The notes under the pieces are model-generated. The model was not told the origin of the DNA and did not search any database. It was given only the letters and a program-made list of their open reading frames with translations. This document shows, one piece after another, positions 44,066 to 52,782 of a stretch of 64,000 bases of DNA; the first letter of the stretch is position 1; every line of letters starts with the position of its first letter. The stretch comes from Arctic95D-9 sp035967665 (GTDB lineage Bacteria > Verrucomicrobiota > Verrucomicrobiia > Verrucomicrobiales > DEV007). A program made the translations under genes and the position numbers. Location: the NCBI GenBank assembly GCA_035967665.1, contig JAYWLB010000076.1, forward strand, positions 62,001 to 126,000. The letters are read 5' to 3'.

Positions 44066-46567
44066 ATGTCTTCTTTCAGACCGTCTCTAGTACAATTTCT
44101 CGTTTCAACAAGCCTGCTTGTTTCGTTGATAAGCGGCGTTGTCGGCCTTGGATTCATCTACTCTCAGGAGCTTCGCAATGAGCAGTTAAGTCTCAAGCAT
44201 CACTTCGCCGAAAAGGTCTCCCAGTTTGCCGCCTCTATTAACGGTAAATCGATTCAGGCCATGAAAACCGGTTCACCTGAGGCGAAAGCTATCTCGACCG
44301 AATTTCTAGCCAATCTGAATCGACTTACAAAGCCGTCGGGAGTCTCATCGCTTGAGGTCTATTCGCTCGGTGGTCCCGGAATGCCTCCCGAAAAATTCTT
44401 CGGCGACAAATCCGGCAATTTTGCCGAGGATCAACTCGGCGGTCTCGAAATGGTTGAGAACGCGAGCAAATCCGGAAAAACAATCATCTCTGTCTTCCCG
44501 GTCCGGAATGGTCTTCTCAGTCGTTTCAGAAGTGCTCTCCAGTATGCCTTTGGCGCTGCCGAAGGCCCCACTCTCTCTGCCGCAATGCAGATCACGACGG
44601 CGGACAAACCGATCTTCCTGAAAGTTGACGCAACTTACACCCCGGAAATCTTCACCTGGAACCACATCCTTGCCAAAGGTCATTTTCTTTCTCTCCTGGG
44701 ATTTGTCCCTCTTCTCTTGATGCTTTTACTCAGCGCGGTCTGGTTCTCGACACGCTTTCAGGGCCTTGCCGAAGGCATGCACACCGTCACCGAAGGACGA
44801 TATGACTACCGTCTTGCCGATGTAGGCCCCCCTGAGGTCAGAAAAGTCCATGACAGTTTCAATGCCATGGCCGAAAGCCTGCGGGCGACAACGGACCAGT
44901 TTCAGGAATCGATCAAAGAGATTCAGGTTGCCAAAAGACATGCCGAAGTAGCTCAGGATGCCAAGTCTGACTTCCTCGCCAACATGAGCCATGAGATTCG
45001 AACTCCGATGAATGGTATCGTCGGAACGACAAGCCTCCTCATGGAGACTGATCTCACCGGCGAGCAGCAGGAGTTGGTTCAAATCATGAACACGAGCGGC
45101 CAATCGCTGGTTCACCTCATCAATGATGTTCTCGATTTCTCCAAACTCGAGTCTGACAAAATGGAGCTGGAGAACGAGCCCATCGACCTCGTTGGCCTCC
45201 TTGAAGAGACAATCGAGATGTTCGCCTACTATGCCGCGGAAAGTCAGATCGAACTGATTTACTACCTGGACAGCAATATTCCCAACCTGATTTTCGGTGA
45301 CCGTGAGAGACTCAAGCAGGTCCTCGTCAATCTCCTTGGCAATGCCATCAAATTCACCCGCGAAGGTGAGATCGTCATCACCGTGCACCTCACAGCAAGG
45401 AAGACGGCACGCGGCAGCGATCCCCTTATCCATGTGAATGTGAAAGACACCGGTATCGGAATCGCGCCGGAACATCACGAACGTATCTTTGAAGCCTTCA
45501 CCCAGGCGGATGCCTCAACGACCCGTAACTTTGGAGGGACAGGTCTCGGGCTTGCCATCAGCCGCAGCCTCTGTGAAAACTTCGGCGGCTCACTGAACGT
45601 GAAGAGTGAGCCGGGCGTCGGTTCGGAATTCTTTTTCGACATCCCCTTCACCGAGGTCCCCCAACAGGGTTCCATCAAACCACAGCATCTCCCCGAGAAT
45701 CAGGAACCGCTCCACGGCAAGTCAGTCATCATCCTGACACGCAACAACGCTCTCAATTCGCTCATCAAGACCTATTGTGACAACTGGAAGATGCAGGCCC
45801 ACATCGCCCCGAAATTCGACGACACCGTGCAGCAACAAATCATCGCGTTCGCTCCGAAACTGGTGATCGTCGATCCGATCTGTCTGGAACACCCCGCTAA
45901 AATGCAGGCATTTGCCGATGCTTTGATCGCCGCCAAAATCCCCGCTATTTTCCTTTCCTCGATCGGTGAAAACTCCATTCGAATCGACGAGAAACAATTC
46001 CCTAACATTCGGACATTATTCAAACCGGTTTCCGAATTGAAGCTCCTTCGTGACTCGGTTGCAATGATTCAACGCAGTCAGGGCATTGAGGTTTCGAGTG
46101 ATGCCTTTTCCACAGGTGACGAAAAATCGGGCCAGCGAGTGGCGGGTTTTGCAGATCGCTATCCGGCGCGGGTGCTCATCGTTGAGGACGTCATCATGAA
46201 CCAGAAAATCGCCGGCATGGTGGTTGAAAGACTGGGCTATGAGAATGTCGAATTTGCCAGTAACGGCGAAGAAGGTGCCGCTCGAGTGAACCGGGGAGAT
46301 ATCGACCTGGTCCTGATGGATCTTCAGATGCCGGTAATGGGCGGTCTCGATGCAACCAAGTTCATCAGGAACAACTTCGGACTCCCCCGACAGCCAGTCA
46401 TCATCGCAGTGACCGGCCACGCTCTCGCAGGCGTTCGCGATCAGTGCCTCGAGCACGGCATGGATGGATTCATCACGAAGCCAATCTCGCTCGACGATGT
46501 CAAAACAGCAATCGCCGAGTCCTTCGAGCACGCCGGCCGAAAGGTGAAAACGGTTGCTTCGATCTAA
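44066..46567 (+). CDS. Hybrid sensor histidine kinase (BarA-like)
   Basis: An 833-residue membrane sensor. Membrane segments near 12-32 and 208-227 enclose a periplasmic sensor of about 175 residues. A HAMP linker follows (about 230-285), then the H-box with H309 in SHEIRTPMNG and the ATPase domain (NLLGNAIKF, DTGIGIAPEH, GGTGLGLAIS). A degenerate receiver-like domain (about 550-660) lacks the acidic pocket (reads ILTRNNAL), and a complete receiver has phospho-acceptor D752 in LVLMDLQMP and KP in FITKPIS. No response regulator gene is adjacent, so output probably goes through a distant phosphotransfer protein. Confidence 0.93.
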   Translation: MSSFRPSLVQFLVSTSLLVSLISGVVGLGFIYSQELRNEQLSLKHHFAEKVSQFAASINGKSIQAMKTGSPEAKAISTEFLANLNRLTKPSGVSSLEVYSLGGPGMPPEKFFGDKSGNFAEDQLGGLEMVENASKSGKTIISVFPVRNGLLSRFRSALQYAFGAAEGPTLSAAMQITTADKPIFLKVDATYTPEIFTWNHILAKGHFLSLLGFVPLLLMLLLSAVWFSTRFQGLAEGMHTVTEGRYDYRLADVGPPEVRKVHDSFNAMAESLRATTDQFQESIKEIQVAKRHAEVAQDAKSDFLANMSHEIRTPMNGIVGTTSLLMETDLTGEQQELVQIMNTSGQSLVHLINDVLDFSKLESDKMELENEPIDLVGLLEETIEMFAYYAAESQIELIYYLDSNIPNLIFGDRERLKQVLVNLLGNAIKFTREGEIVITVHLTARKTARGSDPLIHVNVKDTGIGIAPEHHERIFEAFTQADASTTRNFGGTGLGLAISRSLCENFGGSLNVKSEPGVGSEFFFDIPFTEVPQQGSIKPQHLPENQEPLHGKSVIILTRNNALNSLIKTYCDNWKMQAHIAPKFDDTVQQQIIAFAPKLVIVDPICLEHPAKMQAFADALIAAKIPAIFLSSIGENSIRIDEKQFPNIRTLFKPVSELKLLRDSVAMIQRSQGIEVSSDAFSTGDEKSGQRVAGFADRYPARVLIVEDVIMNQKIAGMVVERLGYENVEFASNGEEGAARVNRGDIDLVLMDLQMPVMGGLDATKFIRNNFGLPRQPVIIAVTGHALAGVRDQCLEHGMDGFITKPISLDDVKTAIAESFEHAGRKVKTVASI

Positions 46568-46576
46568 GAGTCACCG

Positions 46577-46592
46577 GGCGCTCCAAAGCGCC
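46577..46592. terminator. Hairpin between convergent histidine kinase and carboxypeptidase genes
   Basis: GGCGCT, loop CCAA, AGCGCC lies between two convergent stop codons. A run of A (T on the other strand) is on one side only. A shared terminator is plausible but not classical. Confidence 0.35.
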
Positions 46593-46602
46593 GGACAAAA
46601 AT

Positions 46603-47826
46603 CTAAAGCGCACTCTCCGTTGCCCCCGCAAGCGCAGGATCATCCGGTGAATAGCTCCACCCGGCGTCGTCTTTCAACGGTCCCGTCATTTCCAGGTTCA
46701 AGGACCATTCGAGCAACTTTTTACTGTCCTCCCACACCTGGGGACGGGCGCTTTTGATCACCACGGAAATGCGATCCACTCCGTTCACACTGGCGCTCGA
46801 AACGAGACAATTTCCCGCAGCGTAGGTGAATCCGGTTTTCATCCCGTTACAGCCCTCGAAGGTACTGAGAACCCGGTTCGTATTGTAGAGGGTTCTTGTA
46901 TCACCGCTGTTAAAGACGAATTCATACGTTCGCATCTGCACCATCTCGCGAATATCAGGATTCTGGTAGGCCTCAAAGGCCGCCAGCGCAATATCACGCG
47001 CCGTCGAATACTGCCCCGTCGCCGGGAGCCCATGGGGATTGACGAAATTCGAATCACTCATCCCGATATAGCGGGCATAGGTATTCATCTTATCGGCAAA
47101 AGCCTCAATCGTTCCGGCATTGTCGATCGCGAGCGTCGCCGCAATGTCATTTCCACTCTTTACCAGCAGTGAAGTAAGCAACTGACGTCTCGTGTAGGTC
47201 TCCCCCGGTTTCACCCCCACTACCGTTGGCTCAACCCGCAAAACCTCTTCCGGAACCGTCACCATTTGATCGAGATCCCCGTCACTGCATACGACCAGAG
47301 CCGTTACCAGCTTCTGAGTGGAAGCGACCGGAGTCCTCGAATGAGCTGATTTCTTATAAAAAAACTGCATCGTCTTTCCATCCAGAACCGCGGCATAGCG
47401 CCCGTATACAGACGGCGTCGACTCGCCCTTCCACGCCTGTGGCGGTGGCAGTTTCTCTCTGCGCTTCACGACGTCCTCACGCGTTTGCATGAGATCCTCC
47501 ATCGAGTTCAAAACGCTCTCCCGCTCCGTCGCGACATCTTCACGCTTCAGCAACGATTTCTCGCGAGCCGCCAGCGCTTTCTCTCTCTCTCTGAGAGCCT
47601 GCATCCGTCTTGAAAGCTGATCGGCAAGGCTCTCCAGCATCGATTCCCTCGCCTCAAGTCTGGATTCAGCGGGATCGGCCGATTTCAAGGGATGCTTTTG
47701 AATCGATTCGCTCGCGGCGGTCGTTTCAGCGGACTCACTCTTCTTTTCCTCTTTCTCCTCTGAGAACGCCAGTGAACACAAAAAAGTGGTCAGAACTAGA
47801 ATCGGTACGGATGAAAAATAGCGCAT
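46603..47826 (-). CDS. D-alanyl-D-alanine carboxypeptidase with coiled-coil N-terminal region
   Basis: A 407-residue exported protein; ATG at 47826 (MRYFSSVPIL) opens a signal peptide, whereas the longer frame upstream lies in the ParA leader region. Residues about 55-125 are a heptad-rich coiled coil, unusual in this family. The penicillin-binding domain follows with all three motifs: S169-TQK, SGN at 224-226 and KTG at 330-332. Such enzymes trim the terminal D-Ala from peptidoglycan stem peptides. The C-terminal beta domain of PBP5 is missing or short. The coiled coil may tie the enzyme to another envelope protein (inference). Confidence 0.88.
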   Translation of the reverse strand: MRYFSSVPILVLTTFLCSLAFSEEKEEKKSESAETTAASESIQKHPLKSADPAESRLEARESMLESLADQLSRRMQALREREKALAAREKSLLKREDVATERESVLNSMEDLMQTREDVVKRREKLPPPQAWKGESTPSVYGRYAAVLDGKTMQFFYKKSAHSRTPVASTQKLVTALVVCSDGDLDQMVTVPEEVLRVEPTVVGVKPGETYTRRQLLTSLLVKSGNDIAATLAIDNAGTIEAFADKMNTYARYIGMSDSNFVNPHGLPATGQYSTARDIALAAFEAYQNPDIREMVQMRTYEFVFNSGDTRTLYNTNRVLSTFEGCNGMKTGFTYAAGNCLVSSASVNGVDRISVVIKSARPQVWEDSKKLLEWSLNLEMTGPLKDDAGWSYSPDDPALAGATESAL

Positions 47827-48052
47827 TCCAGTGAATTTTGACGGTTCGATTGCTAGACTCAAGATGACAGGGCAATACAACAAACCCCTGTACCGATTGC
47901 AAGAAGGGATTTTCAGATCGCACTTCATTCCTGCGAGAGGCCCTCTGAGGTCAATTTTCTCAAAATTTACGGTAAGAAGCCGTTTTTCCCCTTTCCACCT
48001 GCGCAGGATCGGGCAAGTTTCCCGTCCACCTCGTTTTCTACACATCATCCCC

Positions 48053-48820
48053 ATGAAGATCATTGCCATAGCCAACCAAAAAGGCGGCGTCGGAAAAACA
48101 ACCACATCGGTTAACTTGGGCGCATGTCTCGCTGAAAAAGGCAAGAAGATCATCGTTCTGGACCTCGATCCTCAGGCCAATTCGACCAGTGCTCTGGATT
48201 TCACTGCAGGAGAAAACCCCAGTATCTATCAGCATCTCATTGGCGGAGGCGACGTTTCGGAGTTGGTTCTGCAAACCAAGTACGAGAATCTTTCACTGAT
48301 CCCCTGCGACATGGATCTCGCCGGTTGTGAAATCGAGATGGCCCGCGAAGACGATCACCTCGTTCGACTTCGCAATCTTCTCCAGCCTTTCAAAGAGAGC
48401 AATTCCGCCGATTACATGCTCATGGACTGCCCTCCATCACTCGGCGTTCTCATGACATCCGCGCTCGCAGCAGCCGATGAACTCATCGTCCCCCTCCAAT
48501 GCGAATACTTCGGGTTGGAAGGACTTTCCAAAATCGTCGGAGTCCACCAGCAGATCAAAGAGTCAGGGGCAAACCCCGAGGTCGTCCTCGAAGGGATCGT
48601 CATGACGATGGCTGACAGCCGGACCAATCTTTCCGCGATGGTCATCAACGACGTTCGGGAGTATTTCCCCGAAGTCACCTACGACACCATTATTCCACGC
48701 AACATCCGGCTGGGAGAGGCCCCCAGTTACGGCCAATCAATCATCGACTACGCCCCGACCTGCTCGGGTTCAGCTGCCTATCGCGCACTCGCAGACGAGT
48801 TCCTCCGCCGGCACGCGTAA
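48053..48820 (+). CDS. parA: ParA/Soj-family ATPase (no adjacent parB)
   Basis: A 255-residue deviant-Walker ATPase. Start ATG at 48053 (MKIIAIANQKGG) is the family start; the open frame upstream is divergent from the carboxypeptidase and lacks family features. Walker A KGGVGKTT (10-17) has the signature lysine; the DLDPQANST and LMDCPPSLG motifs follow. Members form dynamic gradients that move chromosome origins, plasmids or protein complexes. A parB gene would normally follow but here the next gene is secA, so this may be an orphan with another cargo, or parB is elsewhere. Confidence 0.88.
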   Translation: MKIIAIANQKGGVGKTTTSVNLGACLAEKGKKIIVLDLDPQANSTSALDFTAGENPSIYQHLIGGGDVSELVLQTKYENLSLIPCDMDLAGCEIEMAREDDHLVRLRNLLQPFKESNSADYMLMDCPPSLGVLMTSALAAADELIVPLQCEYFGLEGLSKIVGVHQQIKESGANPEVVLEGIVMTMADSRTNLSAMVINDVREYFPEVTYDTIIPRNIRLGEAPSYGQSIIDYAPTCSGSAAYRALADEFLRRHA

Positions 48821-48922
48821 AGCTCACCGCATCACATCGTCCCAGTGTGACGAAAAGAGACTGAAAAATGGCTAATCTAGCCTATAGTTCGCATTTCTTA
48901 ACTTTCCTAATTATTAGAAACC

Positions 48923-51900
48923 ATGGTCAAGTGGCTCCTTAAACTCATCGTTGGCAGTAGAAACCACCGCATTATCAAGAAACTCGCTCCCGTTGTTGAG
49001 AAGATCAACGCCATCGAAGTTGAGTTGCAAGCCGGTAGCGAACAGGATCTCAAAGACAAAGCGGCTGCCTGGAAAGCCCATTTGAACCGCTACAATCTCG
49101 ATACGAAGACCTACAGCGAACGAATCCTCGGGACGCGCTCAGCGGACGAGAACCGGGAGCTCCTCTCAGAGTGGTGCAAACGATTCGAAGATCTTGCAGG
49201 CGAGTTCAAAGAAGCCGCCTCTTTTACGAAATCAAGCGAGATCGGCAGCCTCGAAAACGAAGCCCTCGTTAAGAAAATTATTTCGGCCCAGCAAACCTTT
49301 GCCGACCTCAAGGACGAGTTCCCCGCGGCACGCGCCGCTTATCTCGAAGAGATTCTTCCCGAGGCCTTCGCGGTCGTGAAAAACGCCGCGCGCCGCCTCT
49401 GCGGAACGGAGTGGATCGTCAATGACCATCCCGTGAAATGGCAAATGGTTCACTTCGACGTTCAGCTGATCGGCGGAATCGGTCTTCATCGGGGAATGAT
49501 CGCGGAGATGGCGACTGGTGAAGGTAAAACGCTTGTGGCAACCCTTCCCGTCTTCCTCAACGCACTGACCGGTCTCGGCGTCCACGTCATTACCGTGAAC
49601 GACTACCTCGCAAAACGTGACTCCGAGTGGATGGGCCACCTTTTCGAATACCTCGGTCTCACTGTGGGTTGTATTCAGAACGGCCAGGACAGCTCGAACC
49701 GCAAAGCCGAGTATGCCAAAGACATCACCTACGGCACTGCGAGTGAGTTTGGATTCGACTACCTTCGCGACAACGGCATGGCTCAGGATGCCGAACATCA
49801 GGTGCAGCGGAATCATTACTTCTCACTGATCGATGAGGTCGACTCCGTTCTCGTTGATGAAGCTCGGACACCGCTGATTATTTCCGGTCCTGTCACGGTT
49901 CGTCAGGATCAACAGTTTGACCTCTACAAGTCAGACATTGCGAAGCTCACCCGCAAGCAAACCAATCTGTGTACGGAACTGGCACAGGAAGCGAAAAAGA
50001 CATTTGAAGCCGGCAATCACGCCGAAGCGGGAACTCTTTTCTTCAAAGTGAAACTCGGTATGCCCCGCAACCGAGCCCTGATGCGGGCGATGGAGGATGC
50101 CGAAGTGCGTCGCGCCATGGAAAAAGCGGAGCTCGAGTTTTATCGCGACCCGCAGAAGACCGCCCTTTTTGCGTTGAAAGAGGAACTCTTTTTCACCCTC
50201 GATCAGAAGCAGCACGAAGCCGAGCTCACCGAAAAAGGTCGCCAGTTTCTCAGCCCCGACGATCCGGAAGCATTCGTTCTTCCCGATCTTTCGGAGATCT
50301 TTTCTGAAATCGACGGAGACGAATCCCTCACCGAAGCACAAAAGGGAACGAAGAAAAACGAGCTTCAGCAGCAAATGTCTGTTCAGGCGGAGAAGATGCA
50401 CACCATCTCTCAGCTCATGAAAGCCTACACCCTCTATGAAAAAGACGTTCACTACGTCGTAGAGGACAACCGCGTCATGATCGTCGACGAGAACACCGGA
50501 CGTAAGATGTCGGGACGTCGCTGGTCTGATGGCCTCCACCAGGCGGTCGAAGCGAAAGAAGGCGTCACCATCGAAGGCGAAACACAGACTTACGCGACAA
50601 TCACGATTCAGAACTACTTCCGACTTTACGAAAAGCTCGGCGGTATGACCGGAACCGCGGAAACCGAAGCGGCGGAATTTCACGACATCTACAAGCTGGA
50701 AGTCCTCGTGGTTCCCACGAACCGCCCCATCGCGCGAATCGATCTCAACGACAAGATTTTCAAAACGCAGCGTGAGAAGTTCAAAGCGGTCATCGAAACC
50801 GTTCGGGAACGTCATCACGAAGGGCAGCCCATCCTCCTCGGAACCGCGAGCGTGGAATCTTCCGAAGTGCTCGCACGTATGCTGAAACGCGAGAAGATCC
50901 CCCACTCGGTTCTCAACGCCAAATTTCACCTCCAGGAAGCGGAGATCGTTGCCCGCGCCGGACAGCCCGGCTCAGTCACCGTTGCCACGAACATGGCCGG
51001 TCGGGGAACTGATATTAAACTCGGTGAAGGCGTTGCCGAAAAAGGCGGACTTTTCGTCATCGGAACCGAACGTCACCGGAGCCGGCGCGTTGATCGCCAG
51101 CTGCGCGGACGTTGTTCCCGTCAGGGTGACCCCGGTCGTTCCGTCTTCTACGTCAGCTTTGAAGATGACCTCATGATGCAGTTCGGTGCCGCCGAGCGTA
51201 TGACCAAAATGATGGATCGCTTCGGTCTTGAAGAAGGTCAGGAACTGGAGCACAAGTGGCTCAACAAGTCGGTTGAGAACGCTCAGAAAAAAGTCGAGTC
51301 ACGTGACTACCTCTCACGGAAACACATTCTCGAATACGATGATGTTATGAACGATCAGCGCGGCGTCGTCTACGGCTACCGCAACGAAGTGCTCAACACC
51401 GAGAACCCTCACGGACTCATCATCGACATCATCGAAGAGGCACTGCCGACAATGCTGCAGGACTCCTTCGACGAAGAGTCCGGAGAGCTCGAACAGGATG
51501 CAGCGCTTCAGATCATCAATACCCACTTCCCTCTCGGACTCACCTCCGAAGACGCAGGCCTTGCCAACAAAACGGCAGACGAAACGCTCGACTTTTTCAT
51601 CGAGCAGGTCAAAGCCGCCTACGAAGTGAAAACCAATCACGAAGATCCCGAGCGCGTTGAAGATCTCGAACGCTGGGTCATTCTCCACAGCATCGATCAG
51701 CTTTGGCAGGAGCACCTTTACGAGATGGACAGCCTTCGCGACTCCATCGGCAACTACCGCTACGCGCAGAAAGACCCTCTCGTTGAGTACAAACACTCCG
51801 CCTACAAACTCTTCGTAGGATTGATGGATCGCATCAAAAGCGAAGTGCTTGGAAATCTCTTCCGAACCACCACGGTTCGTCCCGAAGATTTCAATCGCGT

Positions 51901-52114
51901 CCTCCGCGGCATTCAAATGTCCCGCTCAGATGTGCTCTCCGGACTCGCCGAAGAAGGCGGTGCCTCCCTTGCCCCGCAAGGAGGAACCGAGCCTCCAAAG
52001 CCTGAGATTCAGATTCCAAAAACCGTCAAACGCGAGCTTCCCAAAGTCGGTCGCAACGACCCCTGCCCCTGTGGGAGCGGGAAGAAATTCAAAAGCTGCT
52101 GCGGAAAACCGTAA
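48923..52114 (+). CDS. secA: Preprotein translocase ATPase SecA
   Basis: A 1063-residue motor that drives proteins through SecYEG. Walker A ATGEGKT is at about 197-203, DEVDSVLVDEARTP and AGRGTDIKLG follow, and the C-terminus has the zinc motif CPCGSGKKFKSCC. It is longer than the 900-residue E. coli protein: an N-terminal helical insertion near 85-130 and a large insertion in the preprotein-binding region (about 345-500), rich in Glu, Ala and Lys. Similar insertions are known in Bacteroidetes and other groups, so this is probably a lineage feature. The nfeD-like gene follows after 30 bases. Confidence 0.97.
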   Translation: MVKWLLKLIVGSRNHRIIKKLAPVVEKINAIEVELQAGSEQDLKDKAAAWKAHLNRYNLDTKTYSERILGTRSADENRELLSEWCKRFEDLAGEFKEAASFTKSSEIGSLENEALVKKIISAQQTFADLKDEFPAARAAYLEEILPEAFAVVKNAARRLCGTEWIVNDHPVKWQMVHFDVQLIGGIGLHRGMIAEMATGEGKTLVATLPVFLNALTGLGVHVITVNDYLAKRDSEWMGHLFEYLGLTVGCIQNGQDSSNRKAEYAKDITYGTASEFGFDYLRDNGMAQDAEHQVQRNHYFSLIDEVDSVLVDEARTPLIISGPVTVRQDQQFDLYKSDIAKLTRKQTNLCTELAQEAKKTFEAGNHAEAGTLFFKVKLGMPRNRALMRAMEDAEVRRAMEKAELEFYRDPQKTALFALKEELFFTLDQKQHEAELTEKGRQFLSPDDPEAFVLPDLSEIFSEIDGDESLTEAQKGTKKNELQQQMSVQAEKMHTISQLMKAYTLYEKDVHYVVEDNRVMIVDENTGRKMSGRRWSDGLHQAVEAKEGVTIEGETQTYATITIQNYFRLYEKLGGMTGTAETEAAEFHDIYKLEVLVVPTNRPIARIDLNDKIFKTQREKFKAVIETVRERHHEGQPILLGTASVESSEVLARMLKREKIPHSVLNAKFHLQEAEIVARAGQPGSVTVATNMAGRGTDIKLGEGVAEKGGLFVIGTERHRSRRVDRQLRGRCSRQGDPGRSVFYVSFEDDLMMQFGAAERMTKMMDRFGLEEGQELEHKWLNKSVENAQKKVESRDYLSRKHILEYDDVMNDQRGVVYGYRNEVLNTENPHGLIIDIIEEALPTMLQDSFDEESGELEQDAALQIINTHFPLGLTSEDAGLANKTADETLDFFIEQVKAAYEVKTNHEDPERVEDLERWVILHSIDQLWQEHLYEMDSLRDSIGNYRYAQKDPLVEYKHSAYKLFVGLMDRIKSEVLGNLFRTTTVRPEDFNRVLRGIQMSRSDVLSGLAEEGGASLAPQGGTEPPKPEIQIPKTVKRELPKVGRNDPCPCGSGKKFKSCCGKP

Positions 52115-52144
52115 GCAAAACCACCCAAAACACCTCGCAACCCG

Positions 52145-52615
52145 ATGACGACAATCCTACTGCTCAGCGCTATCGGGATCGTCGCCATCCTTGCGGAATT
52201 GGTGCTGCCGGGCGGCGTGCTTGGCGTCGTCGGATTTCTCTGCCTCGTCGGAGCCGTCGTCGCCACCTTCACCACTTACGGAGCGACCTGGGGACTTGTC
52301 GCCCTTTTCGGACTCATCGTCCTGTGTTTACTCACCTTGAATCTGTGGATGAAGTTCTTTCATCGCCTCCCCTTCACCCGGAGCCTCGTGCTCAACGAGG
52401 AAGTCGGGCAGGACGATGAACTCGAAGAGCGTCAAAACCTCATCGGCCGGACCGGCATCGCCCTGACCGATCTCCATCCTTCCGGCCGGGCTGAAATAGG
52501 CGGCACCCGCATCGACGTCATCTCCGAAGGCGAACAGATTGAGAAAGGGAAGGAGATTGTCGTGATCAGTACCTCGGGCCCCAGCATTTTCGTGAGGGAG
52601 ATCGAGGAAGAGTAG
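52145..52615 (+). CDS. NfeD-like membrane protein
   Basis: A 156-residue protein. Two to three membrane helices (about 3-70) are followed by a small OB-fold (LIGRTGIALTDLHPSGRAEI...GKEIVVIST), the hallmark of the NfeD C-terminal domain. NfeD proteins usually act with a stomatin-like protein in membrane organisation; no stomatin gene is adjacent here. It may be co-transcribed with secA. Confidence 0.85.
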   Translation: MTTILLLSAIGIVAILAELVLPGGVLGVVGFLCLVGAVVATFTTYGATWGLVALFGLIVLCLLTLNLWMKFFHRLPFTRSLVLNEEVGQDDELEERQNLIGRTGIALTDLHPSGRAEIGGTRIDVISEGEQIEKGKEIVVISTSGPSIFVREIEEE

Positions 52616-52772
52616 AGTAGTAAAGGAGTAGAAAAGTAGAGCATCTTCCACCTTCTCAGCGCACCGGCGCCCTGGCGAAGCCCATCCGACTTTTCACCTT
52701 TTACTTTTTACCTTTTACGCCGCACAGCGGCACACTCCCTACTTTACTACTCTACTTCTCTACTCCTTTCAT
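52611..52772. repeat. Noncoding inverted-repeat region with GTAGAG motifs
   Basis: AGTAGAGTAGTAAAG (52611-52625) has a perfect inverted copy at 52742-52756, 116 bases apart. A neighbouring GGAGTAGAAAAGTAGAG has a near-perfect inverted copy (one mismatch) but in a different order. The middle is pyrimidine-rich with short direct repeats (CTTTTACTTTTTACC). Its left edge overlaps the last codons of the nfeD-like gene. Confidence 0.55.
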
Positions 52773-52782
52773 TCTTTCCCCC

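Noticed and set aside
45660..45671. 12-base match to the dispersed repeat inside the histidine kinase gene
   Set aside because: It encodes a normal stretch (PQQGS) with no sign of insertion, so it may be chance; not listed as a repeat copy.
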